Positions 1 through 7,330 of a stretch of 23,405 nt of DNA are shown one piece after another. The stretch is from assembly GCA_002292215.1 (NCBI GenBank), contig DBBN01000113.1, forward strand, positions 1 through 23,405, given 5' to 3'. A model generated the notes under the pieces. It had not been told where the DNA came from. It saw only the letters and a list, made by a program, of their open reading frames with translations, and did not search any database. Position 1 is the stretch's first letter, and each line of letters begins with the position of its first letter. The position numbers were made by a program, and so were the translations under genes. The stretch is from Glaciecola sp. UBA983. GTDB lineage: Bacteria; Pseudomonadota; Gammaproteobacteria; Enterobacterales; Alteromonadaceae.

Positions 1-535
1 GATGAGTTTTGAAAGCGCCACTATCGCGTCATTAACTGCCACGCCGTGGCATCCGGAATTTAATGCTGAGGCTAGTCAAGATAAGCAAACGTTGACCCAT
101 GCAGGCTTGGATTTTGAAATTTATCAAGTAGCGTATTCTGCCGAAGAGGGCGAGTTAGTCGGGTTTCAAAATAAACTCTATGCCCAGGAGCGCTGGACCT
201 TAGTGGATACATCTTCACTCGATTTTGATAATGGCTTGAGCGTCTTAAAACAAGATGTCATTTCGGTTCGTTCCGAAAAGCGTGATATTTATTTTGCTTA
301 CTGGTTTGACGATAAATTTTATACCAGTAAAACACGAGTAAAACTGGCTCAAACCTTTGCTTTACTGTTACATCAATCAGGTGAAATGCGCATGTTAGCC
401 TTGAGTGTTGAATCACCTAAAGATAGTCAAATTACCCGACAGCAACAAGCATTAATTAAGTCTGTGTTTGCTGAGTTTGCGAATAACGCAGGCCAGCTCG
501 ATAACATTACCAGCCAAGTAAAGAGAGAATACTAA
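1..535 (+). CDS. Exosortase/EpsI-family protein, C-terminal part (partial)
   Basis: The frame is open from the left edge and ends in TAA at 533-535, so this is the C-terminal 177 or more residues of a longer protein. It matches the EpsI domain (DUF3485 type): a TPWHPEF block near the start, a Tyr/Gln-rich strand, ELVGFQNKLY, then W, R and YWF motifs and a KLAQTFALLLHQSGEMRML helix. In XrtA proteins this periplasmic domain follows the eight-helix transpeptidase-like exosortase; elsewhere it is a separate EpsI protein. The ATG at 2-4 is probably internal, because no signal peptide or membrane segment follows it, which favours the fused exosortase form. Exosortase A processes PEP-CTERM sorting signals in organisms that make exopolysaccharide. 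The stop overlaps the next start by one base (TAATG). The catalytic Cys/Arg/His of the exosortase part would lie outside the window. Confidence 0.75.
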   Translation, partial: MSFESATIASLTATPWHPEFNAEASQDKQTLTHAGLDFEIYQVAYSAEEGELVGFQNKLYAQERWTLVDTSSLDFDNGLSVLKQDVISVRSEKRDIYFAYWFDDKFYTSKTRVKLAQTFALLLHQSGEMRMLALSVESPKDSQITRQQQALIKSVFAEFANNAGQLDNITSQVKREY

Positions 536-1833
536 TGGCTATTTTATTTATTACTCAACGTGTGCCATATCCCCCTAACAAGGGAGAAAAGTTACGAACA
601 TATCACCAGATTAAGCATTTATTGGATAAGGGTTATGGTATTACGGTTGCTTGTCCTATTGCTGATAAACAAGAAGCTGAGTACGCTCAAGCACTCACAG
701 ATAAATTAGGAGTCGAAGTGATCAGTGCGCCACTTCGCAATACGGCGTTATCTTATGTATCTGCAATATTAACAGGCCAGTCGTTGAGTGAGGCTAAGTT
801 TTATTCAGCGCAATTAACGTCTCTTATACATCAAGCGTTAATTAGCCAAAACTACACTGCAATTATTTGTAGCGCCTCTAGTTTGGCACAATATATATGG
901 GATCTTCCATCGGCTTTGGCAAACTCGATGAGTTGTATCAAAGTGATGGATTTTATGGATCTAGATTCGGATAAATGGGCACAATATGCAACTAAAGCGC
1001 CGTGGCCGATGTCTTGGGTTTATAGTCGTGAAGCCGAAAAAGTCAAACAACTCGAACAGCGTGTGGTTGATCACTTTGACCGCTCGTTTTTTATCTCACA
1101 AAAAGAAGTCGATTTATTTGAAAGTCAAAATCCACATCTAATTCAACGTCGAGTGCTCGCAATAGGTAATGGCATCGAAACAGAATATTTTTCACCCAAA
1201 CCGATTCAAGAAAAGCAGGCTTTGGAGACCTATTTATTTGTAGGGGTGATGGATTACAAACCCAATATCGACGCAGTGTTATGGTTTTGTGAGTACGTTT
1301 GGCCGAGTATTTTGCGACGTACTCCACATGTAAGATTTGTGATTGCTGGGATGTCACCCAGCAAAGTCATCAAAGACTTGGCTAAGCAACCTTCGATTCA
1401 AGTAACGGGATTTGTGGACAATATTTTACCGTATTTTCATCAAGCAGATGTCTTTGTGGCGCCGTTTCAAATTGCACGAGGAGTACAAAATAAAGTATTA
1501 CAGGCTATGGCGTGTGGTATCCCCGTCATCACAAGCTCATTAGGTGCCGAAGGGATTGAGGCGGTTCATCAAAAAGAGTTATTAATTGCTAATAATACCA
1601 ATCAGTATATGGAAATTATTGAACAGTTGACCGATCCTAGACGTTATCAAGTAGTGGCAAATGCTGCAATTGCGCGTATTGAAATGGATTATTCTTGGGA
1701 TGGACAGCTTAAGTTATTAAACCAGTTAGTTACACCTGAAGAGAGTCCTTTAGTCGATATTGCAAATGCTACCGGCTCAAATCCATCAACCGATTCACAT
1801 ACAAACACATCAACTCCAGGTCAATGTGCATGA
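535..1833 (+). CDS. GT4 glycosyltransferase, exosortase-associated (TIGR03087-like)
   Basis: This 432-residue protein resembles the PEP-CTERM/EpsH1-associated sugar transferase family TIGR03087 (Stp1). The N-terminus reads FITQRVPYPPNKGEKLRTYH, the signature of that family, followed by a Rossmann-like donor half. The C-terminal GT-B half has FVGVMDYKPNIDAVLWF, a VFVAPFQIARGVQNKVLQAM block equivalent to the nucleotide-sugar binding region, and GIPVITSSLGAEGIEA. It should transfer a sugar to a lipid-linked intermediate in the cytoplasm; the sugar is unknown. The last 30 or so residues form a Thr/Ser/Asn-rich tail that looks disordered and lies outside the catalytic fold. The ATG at 535 overlaps the previous stop by one base, with a GAGAG purine run just upstream. 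The gene ends in an ATGA overlap with the acyltransferase, so translation is likely coupled. Confidence 0.88.
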   Translation: MAILFITQRVPYPPNKGEKLRTYHQIKHLLDKGYGITVACPIADKQEAEYAQALTDKLGVEVISAPLRNTALSYVSAILTGQSLSEAKFYSAQLTSLIHQALISQNYTAIICSASSLAQYIWDLPSALANSMSCIKVMDFMDLDSDKWAQYATKAPWPMSWVYSREAEKVKQLEQRVVDHFDRSFFISQKEVDLFESQNPHLIQRRVLAIGNGIETEYFSPKPIQEKQALETYLFVGVMDYKPNIDAVLWFCEYVWPSILRRTPHVRFVIAGMSPSKVIKDLAKQPSIQVTGFVDNILPYFHQADVFVAPFQIARGVQNKVLQAMACGIPVITSSLGAEGIEAVHQKELLIANNTNQYMEIIEQLTDPRRYQVVANAAIARIEMDYSWDGQLKLLNQLVTPEESPLVDIANATGSNPSTDSHTNTSTPGQCA

Positions 1834-2414
1834 AAGCCTTAGTCCGTGCAGCATTTATCATCACCGCGCTACCTTTAGTTATCTTATTTAGGTTGCTTGC
1901 AATGGTATGTCAACGCGATGCAATCTGGCAAAGTGTTATGCAGTTCTTGAGCTTGTTACCCGGGAAAATAGGCTGTTATCAACGGGTGGCATTTTCTCGA
2001 TTAACGATGAATGTATGTGCACCTGATGTTGTGATTGGTTTTGGTACGTTATTTTCACATTGTGATACGGATATCAATAGCGGCGTGTATATTGGGCCAC
2101 AATGCAATATTGGCACGAGTTATATCGGGACTAATACCCTATTAGGTAGTGGAGTACATATTCTAAGTGGTAAACATCAACATAGTTTTTCTGATCCCAA
2201 TGTGCCAATTAAAGACCAGATAGGGGTATTTGAAAAAATCGCTATTGGCGAAAATTGTTGGATTGGCAACGGGGCTATTATAATGGCAGCGGTAGGCAGC
2301 AACAGTATTATTGCCGCAGGCAGTGTCGTCGTGCATGACGTGCCCGATAATGTGATCGTTGGCGGGAATCCGGCAAAAATCATTAGGAGGCTCGATGTTG
2401 CTAAACAAGTTTAA
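1830..2414 (+). CDS. Left-handed beta-helix (hexapeptide) acyltransferase
   Basis: This protein of about 194 residues has a hydrophobic N-terminal stretch (AFIITALPLVILFRLLAMV) that may sit on the membrane. Hexapeptide repeats from about residue 70 include SGVYIGPQCNIG, YIGTNTLLGSGVHI, IGENCWIGNGAIIM and IIAAGSVVV. The end VPDNVIVGGNPAKIIRRL is typical of the LacA/CysE/WcaF acetyltransferase group. The loop GKHQHSF carries candidate catalytic histidines. It probably O-acetylates a sugar of the repeat unit from acetyl-CoA. Two starts are possible. ATG 1830 gives an ATGA overlap with the upstream stop and places AGG at 1818-1820 nine bases away. ATG 1824 would have only a three-base gap, so 1830 was chosen. 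The 3' end overlaps the next gene by 20 bases and contains that gene's ribosome binding site. Confidence 0.85.
   Translation: MKALVRAAFIITALPLVILFRLLAMVCQRDAIWQSVMQFLSLLPGKIGCYQRVAFSRLTMNVCAPDVVIGFGTLFSHCDTDINSGVYIGPQCNIGTSYIGTNTLLGSGVHILSGKHQHSFSDPNVPIKDQIGVFEKIAIGENCWIGNGAIIMAAVGSNSIIAAGSVVVHDVPDNVIVGGNPAKIIRRLDVAKQV
2385..2390 (+). promoter_or_regulatory. Strong Shine-Dalgarno for the beta-helix gene
   Basis: AGGAGG lies four bases before ATG 2395, inside the last codons of the acyltransferase gene. It decides the start of the beta-helix protein against an in-frame upstream ATG at 2359 that has no such site. Confidence 0.8.
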
Positions 2415-3651
2415 AAACATCCTGCTCATATTTTTCTTGATCAGTAGTATTGGGTTTATTGCGATTAGTTATTACGTAATACAAACTGATACGGGGAGAT
2501 ATTACTTCAAAAAGGTCAAAAACAAGATTGTTCCTGAAGAGCGCAATGTTGGGTTTGATACCCCAAAACGAGTAGACAAGTTATTTTCATTAATGCAATT
2601 AGAGACCCCTTCCGATCACCTCGTTACGATAGTTAAAAATGTTGATGAAGCCGTCCTTGCCGTAGAATATGCCCGTAAAATAAAAGGAAATGCCACAATT
2701 TTGTTCGATGATGGTATTTATGATTTTAGAAAGACGTTAAACATAATCGTACCCAACGTGCACTTTAAAAGCCTGCATCAAGATCCTGAGCGGGTTATTT
2801 TTAAAGGATTAGGTAATTTTAAAACCGTTGGCGTGCATAATATTATTAAAGTAGAGCGCTCAGGTTTTGTAATTGATGGGATTACACTAACAGAATCCCC
2901 AAATCATTTGATTCAAATTGCTGGCGAGGCGGATGCAGATAATCCGATTATCCGTAATTGTATTTTCCAAGATTCGTATGAACAGATGATAAAAGTGAGT
3001 TACGACCTCATTCGTTATCCAGAAAATAGCTCTGATTATGGTCTGCTTGAGAACAATATTTTTCAATACACCAAAGGCGTTGCTGAACATTATTATACGG
3101 GTGGCTTAGATTGCATAGCCTGTAAACATTGGACGGTAAAGCGCAACGTATTCAGAGATATTTCCAGCCCCTTTCAATCCACGGCACAATATGCAGTACA
3201 TTTTTGGACTAATGCGCAAGACAATCAAGTGGTAGAAAACTTATTTGTGAATAATGATCGGGCGATTGGATTTGGTATGATTTTTTCGGCGATCCAAAAT
3301 CAAAACTTACAGTTTTATAATCAAGGCGGGCTCATTCAACGTAATGTAATTTTTCATAGTGATAGTAATGATAATCATGCGGATGTAGGTATTGGTTTGC
3401 ATGGTAGTCCGGATACGGTTGTCAAAGACAATATTATCTACTTTGAACATGACTATCCTAATGCGATTGAGGTTCGTGATGTCCTCAGCACAGGCGTCAT
3501 AATTACTGACAATATCATTAATAAAAAAATACAACTAATTAATGGTGCAACCGTCATCGAAAAAGGCACTAAGCAAATCAAAAAAGAAGATGTTATCAAT
3601 GGATTGAATAAGATCCTTTTAGATCTAAAGATTAATTCTATATACGAATAA
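2395..3651 (+). CDS. Membrane-anchored right-handed parallel beta-helix protein
   Basis: This 418-residue protein starts with Lys/Asn residues and then one hydrophobic segment (about residues 9-30, ILLIFFLISSIGFIAISYYV). No clear cleavage site is seen, so it is probably a signal anchor with the rest in the periplasm. From about residue 85 it shows the repeating pattern of a right-handed parallel beta-helix, with N-x-I-F and NVIFH-type turns such as NPIIRNCIFQDS, LLENNIFQY, VKRNVFRDISSP and VVENLFVNN. This fold is common in polysaccharide lyases and epimerases. A CIACKHW segment holds a CxxC pair. No lyase or epimerase active site can be named with confidence. Its place in the operon, next to a ligase/polymerase-type gene, suggests work on the growing or exported polysaccharide. 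Start from AGGAGG at 2385-2390. Confidence 0.8.
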   Translation: MLLNKFKNILLIFFLISSIGFIAISYYVIQTDTGRYYFKKVKNKIVPEERNVGFDTPKRVDKLFSLMQLETPSDHLVTIVKNVDEAVLAVEYARKIKGNATILFDDGIYDFRKTLNIIVPNVHFKSLHQDPERVIFKGLGNFKTVGVHNIIKVERSGFVIDGITLTESPNHLIQIAGEADADNPIIRNCIFQDSYEQMIKVSYDLIRYPENSSDYGLLENNIFQYTKGVAEHYYTGGLDCIACKHWTVKRNVFRDISSPFQSTAQYAVHFWTNAQDNQVVENLFVNNDRAIGFGMIFSAIQNQNLQFYNQGGLIQRNVIFHSDSNDNHADVGIGLHGSPDTVVKDNIIYFEHDYPNAIEVRDVLSTGVIITDNIINKKIQLINGATVIEKGTKQIKKEDVINGLNKILLDLKINSIYE

Positions 3652-3663
3652 TTAGAGGTAAAC

Positions 3664-3753
3664 ATGGACGTTGAAGGGTTAGGGAAATTAATCATGGTGG
3701 TAGCCCTGATTTTAGTGGTGTTGTTTTATAGTAAAAGTGACTCTGGAGAGTAA
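3664..3753 (+). CDS. 29-residue single-pass membrane microprotein
   Basis: A short frame fills the space between the beta-helix and ligase genes. It starts at ATG 3664 behind AGAGG (3654-3658, five-base spacing) and stops with TAA at 3751-3753. The product is 29 residues: a short head with two acidic residues (MDVEGLGK), one hydrophobic helix at about residues 9-22 (LIMVVALILVVLFY), and a small hydrophilic tail (SKSDSGE). The next gene's Shine-Dalgarno (GGAGAG) lies within its last codons and its stop is one base before that start, so the operon spacing is that of a translated gene. I do not recognise a family. It could be a small partner of the neighbouring membrane protein, as known for other membrane microproteins; this is inference. 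It has no PEP-CTERM motif. Confidence 0.65.
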   Translation: MDVEGLGKLIMVVALILVVLFYSKSDSGE

Positions 3754-3754
3754 T

Positions 3755-5131
3755 ATGATTTCAGATATTCTTACTCTTATCATTTTGTTGCTATTTATTA
3801 TCAAAGGATATAATCGGCCAGATATTGCGATGTGCAGTTTGGTGTGGATCAACGCATATAAGCCACAAGAAACCTCGTTTGGATTTTTGTCCGGTCAGCC
3901 ACTTTCTATGTTCATGACGCTCTTTTTTTTCGTGGTTTTGTTTACTAATTTTCGAAAAATTCGAGTGCCGTCTTCGTTCATGTATCACTTTTTAGCATTA
4001 GGGTTAATGCTGACAATCTCTATTTCAACGTATTTAGCGCAATTTCCTGAAGTCGCATTTATCAAATATGATACTGCGATTAAAACATTGATCGTCACCT
4101 ACTTAATCCCATTTGTGATAATCACAAAAAAACAAATCGAATTATTTGTCTGGACTGCCGTTATTTCTCTCGCCACTTTTGCTGTGTTTGCTGGTGTAAA
4201 ATCGTTACTTGGCGGTGGGGGGTACGGTATTGCCCTAATTAGTGGTTCGAGTATGTGGACAGAAGGGAGTATTTTGACTAATCAAATGATTAGTTTAATC
4301 CCTGTGTGTTTTTATCTCTATAAATCCTCTGAATTTGCGCAAAGTTCGGTGTTCATCAAGTTATTGGCGTTAGGATATGCATTGTGCTGTGTCTTAACAT
4401 TAGTCGGGACACAGGCGCGTTCTGGGTTAGTATGTTTAGCTATTTTGTCTATTGCTGGCTGGTTTTATAGCAAGCATAAGGTTCATTTCAGTATTGGGAT
4501 TTTGATTTTACCTTTACTCATTTTACCTCTAGCACCTGATGCGTGGTTTGAGCGGATGAGTACAATCCAAAGCACTGATAGTATTCAAAGTGAAAAATCA
4601 GCGATGGGTCGGGTAATGGTCTGGCGCTGGACGGTTGATTACGTGTCTGATCGCCCTTTCTTTGGTGGCGGTTTTTATTCCTATATGGCCAATTCTGGAC
4701 AGTTGCAAAGCTACGCAAAAGGCGATGAGGTCCTCATTGATACGGTAGGATATAAAGCGTTTCACAATATTATTTTTGAAGTGCTAGGCGAAAATGGTTA
4801 TGTCGGACTGTTCTTCTATTTAGGCATGCTATGCTATATATTTTTTTCGAACCTACGCAATGCAAAATCAGCAGACCCCAATATTCAAGGGCTTGCCAGG
4901 GCATGTATTGTTTCATTGTTAGTGTATTGTGGCGGCGGTATGTTTGTTAATTACTCGATGTATCCATGGCTTTATTTTGTGTTTGGGATCACCGTTTCAT
5001 TAAATTATTATCGTGAAAGTCAACAGCTAGAGTCAGCGAATCAATTAACTAATACGCAAACCAAAGAGAAAGAATTGGCTAATCTTCGGATGTCGGATTA
5101 TTCGCATATCACGCCTAGCAGGCCGTATTAA
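3755..5131 (+). CDS. O-antigen ligase/Wzy-type membrane protein, exosortase-associated
   Basis: This 458-residue polytopic protein has about ten or more hydrophobic segments. It resembles the exosortase A-associated O-glycosylation ligase family TIGR03097 in the O-antigen ligase (Wzy_C) superfamily. The N-terminal GYNRPDIAMCSLVWINAYKP block fits that family. The conserved TQARSG motif has Arg at residue 222. A large periplasmic loop (about 260-340) ends in AFHNIIFEVLGENGYVGL, with His337 the likely catalytic-loop histidine. It would either transfer polymer to an acceptor or polymerise repeat units in the periplasm; it is the only Wzy-like gene seen in this window. The C-terminal 40 residues are hydrophilic. 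ATG 3755 follows GGAGAG (3745-3750); an upstream in-frame GTG at 3737 lies before this site and is unlikely. Confidence 0.85.
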   Translation: MISDILTLIILLLFIIKGYNRPDIAMCSLVWINAYKPQETSFGFLSGQPLSMFMTLFFFVVLFTNFRKIRVPSSFMYHFLALGLMLTISISTYLAQFPEVAFIKYDTAIKTLIVTYLIPFVIITKKQIELFVWTAVISLATFAVFAGVKSLLGGGGYGIALISGSSMWTEGSILTNQMISLIPVCFYLYKSSEFAQSSVFIKLLALGYALCCVLTLVGTQARSGLVCLAILSIAGWFYSKHKVHFSIGILILPLLILPLAPDAWFERMSTIQSTDSIQSEKSAMGRVMVWRWTVDYVSDRPFFGGGFYSYMANSGQLQSYAKGDEVLIDTVGYKAFHNIIFEVLGENGYVGLFFYLGMLCYIFFSNLRNAKSADPNIQGLARACIVSLLVYCGGGMFVNYSMYPWLYFVFGITVSLNYYRESQQLESANQLTNTQTKEKELANLRMSDYSHITPSRPY

Positions 5132-6300
5132 TGAATATCGCTATCGATGGCAGGACCATCTGTCAAAAACAACGTGGTATGCCTATCTATTGTGATAATT
5201 TAATTTGGTTTTTGGCTTTATCTCGTTCAGCTGATCAATTTTATATTTTGATCAATAGCGGCTTTGAGCATAATGAGCCCAAAAACGATTATGACCGGCG
5301 CTTATCTCGTTTCCGTGCACTAGCAAACATCCATATTGTTGATATTCCATCGGATGGGTTTATGGTATGGGAGCAATGGTTACTGCCTCGTGCAGTCAAG
5401 CGTTTGGGGATCGATTTATTACATATGCCCGCAAATCGAATATGTTTAACGACGCGTGTGCCTCAAATCGCTACGATTCATGATGCGATGGAATGGAAAG
5501 GGCTACTGTTCCCCAAATTTGCTCTTTCTAAGATGCGAGGTTGGGTTTACTCCGTTCGAAAATATCTATATGTGTATTTACAGTACACCGTTGGTTTGAA
5601 GAGACTCAAGCACATTGTTACGATTTCAGGCTACTCCCAAGCAGATATTGTGGCAAGTTTTCCTGCTACGAGGGATAAAATTTCTTATGTGTATCACGGT
5701 TTACCTGAGATGTTTGCTAATCTATCTGAACCGCTACCACTTGCGGCAAGAAAGCATGTACTTATGTTAGGGGGGGAGAGCTCACATAAAAATCCACACA
5801 ATATGATCCTCGCTTATGCATCATTACCATTAGCACTGAGAGAGCAATACCCTTTAGTGATTGTTGGGATTAATCCGGTGCATCTGGATCGGTTTACTCG
5901 TTGGATTACCGAGCAAGCGATAACCGACACGTGTCAGTTAATGACTTGGGTCGATGAAGAGGCGTTAGTTGATTATTTTGTCCATGCTACTGCGTTGTTA
6001 TTTGCCTCGGTAGAGGAGGGCTTTGGTTTTCCATTGATCCAAGCGATGGCAACAGGCACCCCTACAGTGTTATCAAATGCAGCTGTATTGCTAGAGTTAT
6101 CCCAAGGTGCATGTGAGCATGCAGCACACAACGATGTTGCAGGTTTAGCAGCGGCATTACAGACATTACTGAGTGAACCCGGCTATTGGATACAAAAAAG
6201 TGCACAAATGTATCAGCATAGCCATGCGTTTACATGGGATTCATCCATCACTAAATTGTCGTCTATTTATGCGCATAAGGTGTTATGTCATGCTGAATAA
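5131..6300 (+). CDS. Glycosyltransferase family 4 (GT-B fold)
   Basis: This 389-residue protein has an N-terminal acceptor domain starting MNIAIDGRTICQKQRGMPIY and containing PQIATIHDAMEW and HIVTISGYSQADIV, both usual in GT4 enzymes. The C-terminal donor domain has HVLMLGGESSHKNPHNMILAY and the E-x7-E type block ASVEEGFGFPLIQAMATGTP, whose acidic residues bind the nucleotide sugar. A soluble cytoplasmic transferase that retains anomeric configuration is expected, adding one sugar of the repeat unit; the substrate cannot be told. Its ATG overlaps the upstream ligase stop by one base (TAATG), and its own 3' end overlaps the pyruvyl transferase gene by 11 bases. A run of seven G lies at 5770-5776 in the LGGES codons. 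Confidence 0.88.
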   Translation: MNIAIDGRTICQKQRGMPIYCDNLIWFLALSRSADQFYILINSGFEHNEPKNDYDRRLSRFRALANIHIVDIPSDGFMVWEQWLLPRAVKRLGIDLLHMPANRICLTTRVPQIATIHDAMEWKGLLFPKFALSKMRGWVYSVRKYLYVYLQYTVGLKRLKHIVTISGYSQADIVASFPATRDKISYVYHGLPEMFANLSEPLPLAARKHVLMLGGESSHKNPHNMILAYASLPLALREQYPLVIVGINPVHLDRFTRWITEQAITDTCQLMTWVDEEALVDYFVHATALLFASVEEGFGFPLIQAMATGTPTVLSNAAVLLELSQGACEHAAHNDVAGLAAALQTLLSEPGYWIQKSAQMYQHSHAFTWDSSITKLSSIYAHKVLCHAE

Positions 6301-7330
6301 AATTACCAGCGGGCTGCGTTGGCGTTACGAATTGTATCTTTCTGAGTACATCGATTTGTTTGGCAGTGTGTCCTATTTTGTGCAGTTTGGGCTAGCATGG
6401 TTTAAGAACCGTCATTCGGCAACCGTCATTTATGTGTTTGCCAATAAAAGAAATGTCGGCGATTACCTTTCCCACCAAGGTGTTCAGCAGATTGTTAATA
6501 TTCCAGGACCTATGATGCTATGCACGCCGGTTGGGCAAAAACTTTATCACTATCAACTGAGTTATTTACGGCAACATAATCCGTCTTGTCATGTTGTGAT
6601 TGGGGGGGGGGGATTACTACAAGGCGTCTTCAGTGATTTTTGGCAAGCGTTAGTTGATAGTAAATTGTCTTACTCGTTGGTGGGAGTCGGGGTAAACCGA
6701 ATGCCTGGTCGACCTGAGTTAGCGCCTGAATTGTTACATGCGATTTTTACACACGCGACAGCATTAGGATTACGAGATCCTATGACCGTTGAGTTAGTTC
6801 AGCCTGAGTGTCAATCCAAAGTACGCTTGCATACTTGTCCAGCGCACAATTTTGTTGTCGAGTATATCAATCGTGTAACAATCAAGGTCAAGCCCGCACT
6901 GCTGCACATGCTGCATGAAGCGGATTTGCGCTTGGCAAAAGTAGATATCGACGCATTAAAAGACCACGTACAATCCTTGGCACATAAGCATGGCTTAACC
7001 TATGTTGAATCAAACAATATGCATAATGATTTTAGCACCGCGATAGCCCAAGTTGCGAGCAGTCAGGTGGTAGTGAGTAGTCGGTTACATGGTTGTATTA
7101 TGAGTTATGCTACGGGCAGGCCTTGTATAGGCATAGCCTGTGATGAGAAGCTGAGTCAATATATACAGACCCATACCCAATTACTGTGTGTGCAACCGAA
7201 TGATGGTCTATTGGACAATTTAGCGATGGCTGTGGACAAGGTAATGCAGGGGCCTACGCAACAAATTACAACAGCACAATTAACCAACTCGCAAGCGGTG
7301 GGACAAGCAATTAATGAGCACATTTCGTAA
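6290..7330 (+). CDS. Polysaccharide pyruvyl transferase family protein
   Basis: This 346-residue protein matches the polysaccharide pyruvyl transferase family (PF04230, CsaB/WcaK type). Visible motifs are VFANKRNVGDYLSHQGVQQI near residue 45, the glycine loop VIGGGGLLQG (Gly105-108), YSLVGVGVNRMPG, a GLRDP motif, and the C-terminal VVVSSRLHGCIMSYATGRPC with the conserved Arg-x-His. Family members transfer pyruvate from phosphoenolpyruvate to a sugar to form a ketal, giving the polymer negative charge. ATG 6290 was chosen because AAGG at 6277-6280 lies nine bases upstream and it starts only 11 bases before the previous stop. A longer in-frame start at 6173 would lie deep in the GT4 gene and add unrelated residues. 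The Gly loop is encoded by an 11-G run (6602-6612), a possible slippage site. Confidence 0.87.
   Translation: MLNKITSGLRWRYELYLSEYIDLFGSVSYFVQFGLAWFKNRHSATVIYVFANKRNVGDYLSHQGVQQIVNIPGPMMLCTPVGQKLYHYQLSYLRQHNPSCHVVIGGGGLLQGVFSDFWQALVDSKLSYSLVGVGVNRMPGRPELAPELLHAIFTHATALGLRDPMTVELVQPECQSKVRLHTCPAHNFVVEYINRVTIKVKPALLHMLHEADLRLAKVDIDALKDHVQSLAHKHGLTYVESNNMHNDFSTAIAQVASSQVVVSSRLHGCIMSYATGRPCIGIACDEKLSQYIQTHTQLLCVQPNDGLLDNLAMAVDKVMQGPTQQITTAQLTNSQAVGQAINEHIS
6602..6612 (+). repeat. Poly-G tract (11 G) inside the pyruvyl transferase gene
   Basis: Eleven consecutive G encode Gly105-Gly108 of the pyruvyl transferase. Loss of one G would bring in TAG at 6651-6653; gain of one G would bring in TGA at 6634-6636. 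Tracts of this kind can vary in length during replication and switch genes on and off, but part of the run is imposed by the conserved glycine motif. Confidence 0.9.

Noticed and set aside
3664..3753. The microprotein as a PEP-CTERM sorting substrate
   Set aside because: It has one hydrophobic helix but no Pro-Glu-Pro motif before it and no basic cluster pattern of a PEP-CTERM tail.
4217..4222. Runs of six G (4217-4222) and seven G (5770-5776) as further slippage sites
   Set aside because: They are short and fall in glycine-rich codons; on length alone they are not good candidates for phase variation.
6173..6289. In-frame upstream extension of the pyruvyl transferase
   Set aside because: The extra 39 residues lie in the GT4 gene, have no family match, and ATG 6290 has a well-placed ribosome binding site.
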